Part shown: piece by piece, positions 42,247-47,848 of the stretch | Layout of the letters: every line of letters begins with the position of its first letter | How positions within the stretch are numbered: the first letter of the stretch is position 1 | Assembly: GCA_004557405.1 (NCBI GenBank) | Contig: SFDZ01000012.1 | Location: forward strand, 1 to 47,848 | DNA from: Bacteroidales bacterium | GTDB taxonomy: Bacteria > Bacteroidota > Bacteroidia > Bacteroidales > Paludibacteraceae | Direction of reading: 5' to 3' | DNA: 47,848 bases | Translations under genes and position numbers: made by a program | The notes under the pieces: model-generated | Seen by the model: only the letters and a program-made list of their open reading frames with translations | The model's database searches: none | What the model was told of the DNA's origin: nothing

Positions 42247-42277
42247 TTGCATATATCCCTAAAAAGTCGTATCTTTG
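42247..42277 (+). promoter_or_regulatory. Promoter of the AAA+/DUF4143 ATPase
   Basis: TTG (42247-42249), 20-base spacer, TATCTTTG (42270-42277). Full consensus match. Transcription would start only about 15 bases before the ATG, so the leader is very short. Confidence 0.78.
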
Positions 42278-42298
42278 TCGTGAAATTTAGAGCCTATT

Positions 42299-43552
42299 AT
42301 GGAAAAGAGCAGACAAATAGCCGTTCTTGTAAATCGATTGCAAGGGAAAAGCAATGCCCGAATCTTAGTATTCACGGGTGCAAGACAGGTAGGGAAAACA
42401 ACACTGGTCAAAAAGATGCTACCAGATTTTGCCTATCTCAACATAGAAGATCCCGTGCAACGAAAGACTTATGCGGCACTGACTGCCCAACAATGGCAAC
42501 ACCTATATCCGCACGCTATTTTAGATGAAGTACAAAAAGAACCGCAGCTAATAGAGAGCATAAAGGCTACATACGATACTTATACAGATATACGATATAT
42601 CTTATTAGGATCGAGCCAATTACTATTGTTGGAGAAGGTGAAAGAATCTTTGGCTGGTCGATGTGTAATTATAGAGATGTACCCGCTCACCTTACCGGAA
42701 TTAAGAACGACGACATGGCAGACGGATACCCCTTACTCCCCGTGGCAGGCTCTCTTAAGGACACCAATGGATGAGCCCGTTTTTTTCCCAAACTTTCTTT
42801 TAGACCCCAAAAACGCAGAGAAAGCAGCAGCATGGGCACACTATCTTCGCTATGGTGCTTATCCGGCATTGGTGCAAGAAGATATGGATGAAGATGACCG
42901 ATATGAATGGTTACAAAACTATATACACACCTATTTAGAACGAGATATTCGCGATTTGGCTGCGTTCCGAGATTTAGAACCTTTCATCAAATTGCAACGC
43001 GCAACAGCAGTATATACAGGATGTGTACTCAACGCCTCCAATCTGGCACGCGACATCGGTATAACATCCAAAACGATACAACGCTATATTGAATATCTGA
43101 AACTGAGTTATCAAGTGATAGTCTTGCCGGCTTGGGAACGTAATACCGTCAAACGATTGGCAAAAGCACCCAAAATACACATGATGGACAATGGAGTATT
43201 ACAAGCCATATTGCAGAAACGTGGGGGCATAACAGGACAAGAGTTTGAAAGCCTTGTGGTGGCGGAGATTTACAAGCAGGCAAAGAATATCCGCGCAAAT
43301 GTCTCATTTTATCACCTCCGTACGCAAGATGGTAGAGAAGTGGATTTGCTGGTAGAAACGCAAGAGGGATATTTCGCTTTTGAAATTAAAATGGCAGACC
43401 ATGTCTCCATTGCGGATGCCCGCCATTTGGTTGCGTTGGAACCTCTTTTAGATAAACCGCTGTTGCAAGGATTTATATTATCAAATGATCCTGTAAACCA
43501 TCATTTCTATCCCAAAATTCAAGCCTTGCATGCAGCTGCACTTTTAGGCTAA
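42299..43552 (+). CDS. AAA+ ATPase with DUF4143 domain
   Basis: A 417-residue soluble protein. The N-terminal AAA_14-type ATPase has Walker A GARQVGKT at 27-34, Walker B AILDEVQ and a sensor-like LLGSSQLLLL. The C-terminal DUF4143 contains REVDLLVE and FAFEIK, a pattern like the D-ExK core of restriction-endonuclease-fold domains. Between them, TYLERDIRDLAAFRDLEPFIKLQ is typical of the family. Such ATPases are very numerous in Bacteroidetes and archaea; their function is not established. It has its own promoter and operators and splits the polysaccharide locus, so it looks like an inserted cassette rather than a glycan enzyme. No transposase or integrase is next to it. Confidence 0.9.
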   Translation: MEKSRQIAVLVNRLQGKSNARILVFTGARQVGKTTLVKKMLPDFAYLNIEDPVQRKTYAALTAQQWQHLYPHAILDEVQKEPQLIESIKATYDTYTDIRYILLGSSQLLLLEKVKESLAGRCVIIEMYPLTLPELRTTTWQTDTPYSPWQALLRTPMDEPVFFPNFLLDPKNAEKAAAWAHYLRYGAYPALVQEDMDEDDRYEWLQNYIHTYLERDIRDLAAFRDLEPFIKLQRATAVYTGCVLNASNLARDIGITSKTIQRYIEYLKLSYQVIVLPAWERNTVKRLAKAPKIHMMDNGVLQAILQKRGGITGQEFESLVVAEIYKQAKNIRANVSFYHLRTQDGREVDLLVETQEGYFAFEIKMADHVSIADARHLVALEPLLDKPLLQGFILSNDPVNHHFYPKIQALHAAALLG

Positions 43553-43559
43553 GATGTTT

Positions 43560-43620
43560 AGAGAGTATTGGGAATCTAATTTGTAGTTAATTACACGGGA
43601 ATGATACGTTAAGCAAAAAA
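43560..43620 (+). repeat. Imperfect direct repeat, right copy, flanking the ATPase gene
   Basis: Second copy of the 42021-42080 sequence (AGAGAGTA, AATTACAC, GAAT, ACGTTAAG, A-rich end), starting 8 bases after the ATPase stop. Confidence 0.5.
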
Positions 43621-43715
43621 GAAAAAATGTGTTGAATAATAGTCGTTCTTGTTCATTTTAGTAAGTATGATTGTCCTTTTGGGTTTATAACTTTTATTTT
43701 GAAAGTACTGAAAGC

Positions 43716-44891
43716 ATGTTAAGAAAAATAGTAGTAGAAAAATTGTATTTGTTCCTGATTATACTTGCTATAGGGCTTTGGAGTGCCCTGAATATGTTGC
43801 AAATGGAACAAGATGGTCTTGCAGGTTCCGATGATTCGCTGTTGCTGAAACTATTATTGGGTGTGATATTTGTTTTAGTTAGCGGATATTTGTTGGTGAA
43901 TTATAAGTATGTGCACATGGGCTGGATGGGCAGAGTACTCTGCGTATTGTCTGTTTATATGGCTATAGCCCGTATGGCGGTACTTCCACCGACGGTCGGA
44001 GCCCTTTCGTATATCTATCAACCTATGCGGGATGTGGTAGTTGTTCTCTTTTTTCTGTTTACTTCGACGCTGGCCGCAAAATCCGATGAATTGAAAGATT
44101 TCTTCGCTACATGGATTATTGTAGGAATGCTGATAATTGCTTATTTTTTCTTGCAAAATTGGCGATTTATGAATGCCATTGACGAGGCTCACATGGGCAC
44201 TGCTTATTGGATATTGTTTCTTATGCCAATATTGTTGCATACTCCTCACAAGTGGTTACGTTATGCGGGCTTGATATTAGTTGGCGCAATTCTTTTCGCT
44301 TCGTTCAAACGTGGCGGTATCCTTGCGTTCGGATGCGGATTGCTTGCGTACCTATTTGTTAAAGAGATACTTATCGGGCGCAAATTTACCAAACTTATCT
44401 TTTTTGTGATAGCCATTATGGCGTTGGCTATAGTGTTTATAGTGGTGGACAATGCCTTAGATAACCTTTTCACCGAGCGATTTATGAATATCAAGGACGA
44501 TGGCGGTAGCGGTCGCGATCAAGTGTGGGCAACCACATGGCGGATGATTCAGCAAAGCGAATTTGAGCACCTTCTCTTTGGGCATGGGCATAATAGCGTA
44601 CTAACCAATTCCCCATTAAGGCTCTCTGCTCATAATGATTTCCTCGAATGTATCTACGACTTCGGCTTATTTGGCAGTTTGTTCTATTTCATGTTGCATA
44701 TCTCGCTTATACGACAAATCTTCCGAAATATTCGTCTGCGTAATCCTGAAGCTGCCATTATGGCATTTACTTATTCATTTTTCCTTATTTTATCACTTAT
44801 GTCTCATGTCCTTATCTATCCATGGCTTGCCTTTATGGGTTTGTCGTGGGGGATGGGCTGTGCCGGCGAACGAAAAGCATTATCTGTATGA
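43716..44891 (+). CDS. Wzy-type O-antigen polymerase/ligase-like membrane protein
   Basis: A 391-residue polytopic membrane protein with about ten helices and a periplasmic loop. It matches the Wzy/O-antigen-ligase (Wzy_C) fold in GGSGRDQVWATTWRMIQQSEFEHLLFGHGHNSVL and AHNDFLECIYDFGLFGSLFYFML, which carry the conserved Arg, Gly-His and His-Asn pairs. It likely joins repeat units or attaches the glycan to a carrier in the periplasm. The ATG at 43716 is preferred; a TTG upstream would add a poor N terminus. Its stop overlaps the pyruvyl-transferase-like start by four bases (ATGA). Confidence 0.87.
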   Translation: MLRKIVVEKLYLFLIILAIGLWSALNMLQMEQDGLAGSDDSLLLKLLLGVIFVLVSGYLLVNYKYVHMGWMGRVLCVLSVYMAIARMAVLPPTVGALSYIYQPMRDVVVVLFFLFTSTLAAKSDELKDFFATWIIVGMLIIAYFFLQNWRFMNAIDEAHMGTAYWILFLMPILLHTPHKWLRYAGLILVGAILFASFKRGGILAFGCGLLAYLFVKEILIGRKFTKLIFFVIAIMALAIVFIVVDNALDNLFTERFMNIKDDGGSGRDQVWATTWRMIQQSEFEHLLFGHGHNSVLTNSPLRLSAHNDFLECIYDFGLFGSLFYFMLHISLIRQIFRNIRLRNPEAAIMAFTYSFFLILSLMSHVLIYPWLAFMGLSWGMGCAGERKALSV

Positions 44892-46120
44892 AAATAGGAG
44901 TCCTTGCATACCAATCTGCCTGCAATTTTGGAGCCAATCTACAGTTGCTTTCCACCGTAGGCTACCTCAAGCGCACCGGGCATACGCCCATTGTGCTCAA
45001 CTATGAGGCGGATGATTTTGTGGCATTCTACAAACGCATTACAGCCCCGGAAGTCTATACAGCCTATGAGGATTTCCGCGAGCGTTATATGCCTCTCTCG
45101 CGCCATTGTGATTGCGCAGAGGACTTGGCGCATGTGCTTGAAGACGAGCAGATAGAGGGGGTTATCATCGGTAGCGATGCAGTAGCGCAGCACCACCCTC
45201 TGTTAGAGCGTGTTCTTTTTCCTACGCGTACTATTGTGTCGGTCATACACATGACCCAAGACCGCTATTTTCCTAATCCTTTCTGGGGAACATTCGCGGA
45301 CTATATGCGGAAACCTATTCCGATGGCGCTCCTCTCGGCTTCATCTCAAGATTCCAACTACCATCTCTTCCTTCCCTCCGTCCGTAGGCAGATGTATGAG
45401 CGGCTCAAACGGTTTGGCTATATCTCCGCGCGAGACGAATGGACAAAGGAGATGTATGCGGCTGTCTCCTGCGGGAAACTGCAAGTGCCGGTTACGCCCG
45501 ACCCCGTGTTTGCATTCAATCCCAACTGCAAAGATATACTACCAAGCAAACAAGAAATTTTGCAGAAATACCACCTACCCGAGAACTATATCCTGCTCAG
45601 TTTCTTAGACTCGAGGACGGTTTCTATAGAATGGCTCAATCAATTCCAAACTTTGGCGAACAAACAAGGTGTCGCCTGTGTAGCACTGCCATTCCCCCAA
45701 GGGATGAAGTTCCAACACCCTTTGCAACTCGAGATACCCTCCCCCTTGCTTCCGCTCGGTTGGTACGCACTCATTAAGTATTCTATGGGCTATATCGGGC
45801 ATAACATGCACCCGATTGTTTCCTCTCTACACAATGCCAATCCCTTCTTCAGTTTTGATAACTATGGTATCAAGAAACTAAACGGTTCCTATACGAACGA
45901 CTATTCCAGCAAAATTAAGCATATCTTGCGCCTTGCCGACTTGGATGATTATCGTGTGAGTTGCTTATCACGCATGTTTGTTCCACCTACACCCGAAGTG
46001 GTGCTTGACAAGGTCTTGTCGTTCCCACGCGAAAAAAACAAGCACTTTGCTGAACAATACTATCAGCAATACGAAAATATGATGAACCAAATACTTAAAT
46101 CATTCCAATCTCATGCGTAA
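44888..46120 (+). CDS. Polysaccharide pyruvyl transferase family protein
   Basis: A 410-residue soluble protein of the PS_pyruv_trans (CsaB/WcaK-like) family. The N-terminal MKIGVLAYQSACNFGANLQLLSTVGYLKRTGH and FKRFGYISARDEWTKEMY stretches, with VTPDPVFAFNP, are family hallmarks; the C-terminal part has YSMGYIGHNMHPIVSSLHNANPFFSFDNYG. Members add a ketal pyruvate to a sugar, giving extra negative charge, but many have unproven substrates. It overlaps the Wzy-like gene by four bases and the following glycosyltransferase by eight, so all three are translated in a coupled run. Confidence 0.87.
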   Translation: MKIGVLAYQSACNFGANLQLLSTVGYLKRTGHTPIVLNYEADDFVAFYKRITAPEVYTAYEDFRERYMPLSRHCDCAEDLAHVLEDEQIEGVIIGSDAVAQHHPLLERVLFPTRTIVSVIHMTQDRYFPNPFWGTFADYMRKPIPMALLSASSQDSNYHLFLPSVRRQMYERLKRFGYISARDEWTKEMYAAVSCGKLQVPVTPDPVFAFNPNCKDILPSKQEILQKYHLPENYILLSFLDSRTVSIEWLNQFQTLANKQGVACVALPFPQGMKFQHPLQLEIPSPLLPLGWYALIKYSMGYIGHNMHPIVSSLHNANPFFSFDNYGIKKLNGSYTNDYSSKIKHILRLADLDDYRVSCLSRMFVPPTPEVVLDKVLSFPREKNKHFAEQYYQQYENMMNQILKSFQSHA

Positions 46121-47294
46121 ACTGAAAATTGCTTATTTCTCTGGACGGATGTTTTCTGATGTGGATTTGTCTTTCTTGATGGAAGCAAAAGAAATGGCAG
46201 AGATTGACTATTATGTTCCCATATTTAGAAAATACTATAAAGGGGCTGCTTTCAATATCCAAAAACCATCACCCAAATTCGGAATTTATCCTGCTATCGA
46301 GTTGTATCCGGAATTGACACCTTGTAGCCGGCTGATAGATGCCAATCGCTTTTTTGTAGTCAATTCTTTTGCTGCTCACGCTTGGCAACCGCACAACTTG
46401 TGGTTGTATGTGAAGTTTGTATGGCGTCTTCGAAAGTATGATGTCATTCACATCACGGATTTTCCACAATATTTCGAGATACCGCTTTATTTCTTGCGCA
46501 AGAAAATAGTATTGACAGTCCACGACCCAATCCCGCATTCTACTGAAAAATGCAATGCTCCTTTGGTACTAAAAGCCCGAAAATGGGGATTCCGTCTATT
46601 AAATTACTTCATTATCCTAAATGCTGCACAAAAGGAAGAATGTGTAGCCTTGAATCATTTGGAGAAGAAGCATATTTATGATAGCCGCCTTGGACGGTAT
46701 GATTATCTAAGAATGTACGAACGACAACATACAAATGGTGCGAAGGGTGATTATTTCTTGTTCTTTGGTCAAATAGCGTCCAACAAAGGCATTGACTACC
46801 TCCTTGAGGCCATGAAGCGTGTGCATACTCAATATCCGGATATGCGCCTTATCGTGGCAGGCAAAGGGAAATATCCCTTCGATATATCTGAATATAAACA
46901 GTTGGATTACATTGAGTTTCGCAATCGGTTTATTCCCGATGCAGAGTTGGCGGAATTGATTCAAGGTGCTTATTGTGCTGTTTGCCCATACAAAGATGCT
47001 ACACAGAGTGGGGTGGTGATGTCGGCTTTTGCGTTTAATAAACCCATCATTGCCACCAATGTAGGCGGACTGCCCGAACAAGTGGAGCATGATAAGTATG
47101 GATTGATAGTTCCCCCATGCGATGTAGATGCTTTGGCAAATGCTATGATGCACCTATTATCGCATCCCGAGAAACTGCAAGAGTATGCGGATAATATTGA
47201 GCGCGATTATTCCGAAGGTCCCAAATCATGGAAAGAGATCGCAAAGAAACTTAATATTATATATCAAGAGATAGCAGAGAAGAATAAACAATAA
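46113..47294 (+). CDS. GT4-family glycosyltransferase
   Basis: A 393-residue GT-B enzyme. The C-terminal donor domain shows YFLFFGQIASNKGIDYLLEAMKRV, LIVAGKGKYPF, and QSGVVMSAFAFNKPIIATNVGGLPEQVEHDKYGLIVPPCDVDALANAM, typical of glycosyl transferase group 1 (GT4). The N-terminal half (ITDFPQYFEIPLYFLRKKIVLTVHDPIPHS) is the acceptor domain. It transfers an unknown sugar from a nucleotide donor to the growing lipid-linked unit at the cytoplasmic face. It is the only glycosyltransferase in the window's part of the locus; more must lie elsewhere or beyond the right end. Confidence 0.92.
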   Translation: MRKLKIAYFSGRMFSDVDLSFLMEAKEMAEIDYYVPIFRKYYKGAAFNIQKPSPKFGIYPAIELYPELTPCSRLIDANRFFVVNSFAAHAWQPHNLWLYVKFVWRLRKYDVIHITDFPQYFEIPLYFLRKKIVLTVHDPIPHSTEKCNAPLVLKARKWGFRLLNYFIILNAAQKEECVALNHLEKKHIYDSRLGRYDYLRMYERQHTNGAKGDYFLFFGQIASNKGIDYLLEAMKRVHTQYPDMRLIVAGKGKYPFDISEYKQLDYIEFRNRFIPDAELAELIQGAYCAVCPYKDATQSGVVMSAFAFNKPIIATNVGGLPEQVEHDKYGLIVPPCDVDALANAMMHLLSHPEKLQEYADNIERDYSEGPKSWKEIAKKLNIIYQEIAEKNKQ

Positions 47295-47298
47295 TATT

Positions 47299-47518
47299 AT
47301 GAAAAAAAACTCCTTCTTTTCTTCAGTTTTATCCTTTATATAGAAAATGTCCCGTGGTAATTGAGGACAATGTATGGATTGGGGATAAAGCGTCTATCAT
47401 GCCGGGAGTGCATATCGGAAAAGGGGCTATCATCGCAGCCAACAGCGTAGTTACTCATGATGTGCCGGCTTATGCGGTGGTCGCAGGGGTGCCGGCAAAA
47501 ATCGTAAAACAACTATAA
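47299..47518 (+). pseudogene. Frameshifted remnant of a hexapeptide acetyltransferase
   Basis: The ATG at 47299 leads into a run of eight A (47302-47309) and stops after 14 codons at 47341. Moving by one base in the A run opens a frame to the stop at 47516 that reads PVVIEDNVWIGDKASIMPGV, then HIGKGAIIAANSVVTHDVPA and VVAGVPAKIVKQL. That is the C-terminal end of a WcaF/WbbJ-type acetyltransferase; the N-terminal two-thirds are missing. With seven A the protein would be 72 residues. It begins five bases after the glycosyltransferase stop. A sequencing error or phase variation at the A8 run is possible, but the truncation is real in either case. Confidence 0.78.
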
Positions 47519-47806
47519 TCCCAATCAATATTACTAATGTCTTTGGTAATATAATATGGTGTACCCCTTTTTGTAATCCGTTGCCGTTTTAATAGCGATT
47601 TTGGTTGCCATTTTTTTTATTTTTCTCATTTCCTCGCGCTTTTATGATAGGATTTTGATATATTCGGGTAGTGTTTTTGTGTGAAAATATGCTGTTCAGC
47701 ATAGTAATTGGCGTGATTGTGTCATAAAATTGTTATTTAGTTCTCTTTGTAATTATCTGATAATGAGGTTGAAGTGATTTTTTTGTAAAAAAGTTTGCGA
47801 AAAGTT
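47519..47806. other. Gene-free stretch after the polysaccharide locus
   Basis: An AT-rich region with T runs; I find no credible gene, hairpin terminator or RNA gene. It probably marks the end of the locus. Confidence 0.5.
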
Positions 47807-47836
47807 TTGTTTGTAACGAAAAAGGCAGTACCTTTG
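47807..47836 (+). promoter_or_regulatory. Strong promoter at the right end of the window
   Basis: TTG (47807-47809), 19-base spacer, TACCTTTG (47829-47836), then CAACCGCTTTCG. A and G-rich tracts upstream (AAAAAAGTTTGCGAAAAG) resemble strong Bacteroidota promoters of stable RNA or ribosomal genes. The transcribed gene lies outside the window. Confidence 0.7.
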
Positions 47837-47848
47837 CAACCGCTTTCG

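Noticed and set aside
42181..42277. Short CRISPR-like array
   Set aside because: Only two or three imperfect units with 32-base period, no spacers and no cas genes; better explained as operators.
42299..43552. Insertion sequence or transposase in the ATPase region
   Set aside because: The protein has AAA+ and DUF4143 features, no DDE or HUH motifs, and no terminal inverted repeats with target duplication were found.

Overview
The window reads as chromosomal DNA from a member of the order Bacteroidales (phylum Bacteroidota). The grounds are recurrent promoters of the Bacteroidota type (TTG, 19-21 bases, then TAnnTTTG), a 2487-residue SprA/Sov translocon of the type IX secretion system, a SUMF1-fold lipoprotein of the GldJ/GldK type, a lysine/alanine-tailed ribosomal protein S1, and mostly A-rich leaders without strong Shine-Dalgarno sequences. 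I cannot fix the family or genus.

The left part (1-31 kb) is mostly core genome. In order it holds tRNA-Arg(ACG), a small membrane protein, mutS2 and asnS, then the GldJ/GldK-like lipoprotein, all on the minus strand. A plus-strand run follows: folP, cdaA (c-di-AMP synthase), ruvA and sprA. Next, on the minus strand, come a PTPS/QueD-like protein with a zinc ribbon, rubrerythrin, rpsA and typA. Between 21.3 and 23.0 kb is a small accessory island: a dyad-rich intergenic element, two AT-rich unknown genes (one a lipoprotein) and an orphan nuclease-fold-like protein. Then come a minus-strand lrp - TPR - dedA - aroE operon, a plus-strand nucleotidyltransferase - galE pair, a minus-strand crp/fnr-like - pheS - panD run, and a padR - PspC/DUF2807 envelope-stress type pair.

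From 33.4 kb to the right end there is a surface-polysaccharide locus on the plus strand. It starts with a conserved block: a WbpM/PglF-type UDP-HexNAc 4,6-dehydratase, a WecA-like initiating phosphoglycosyl transferase, and two different UDP-sugar dehydrogenases. A variable block of visibly different composition follows: a Wzx flippase, a nitroreductase-family protein, a hexapeptide acyltransferase, an AAA+/DUF4143 ATPase inserted between imperfect repeats, a Wzy polymerase/ligase, a pyruvyl-transferase-family protein, a GT4 glycosyltransferase and a frameshifted acetyltransferase remnant. Together they describe a Wzx/Wzy-type pathway for an acidic, probably acylated and possibly pyruvylated glycan. 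The window ends on a strong promoter whose transcript lies outside it.

The items most worth a second look are the ATPase cassette with its operator-like tandem dyads, the PTPS-like protein lacking the catalytic cysteine and carrying a zinc ribbon next to rubrerythrin, the structured element before the AT-rich lipoprotein pair, and the A8-tract acetyltransferase remnant. I do not see a complete new defence or mobile system, and no CRISPR array, transposase or integrase.
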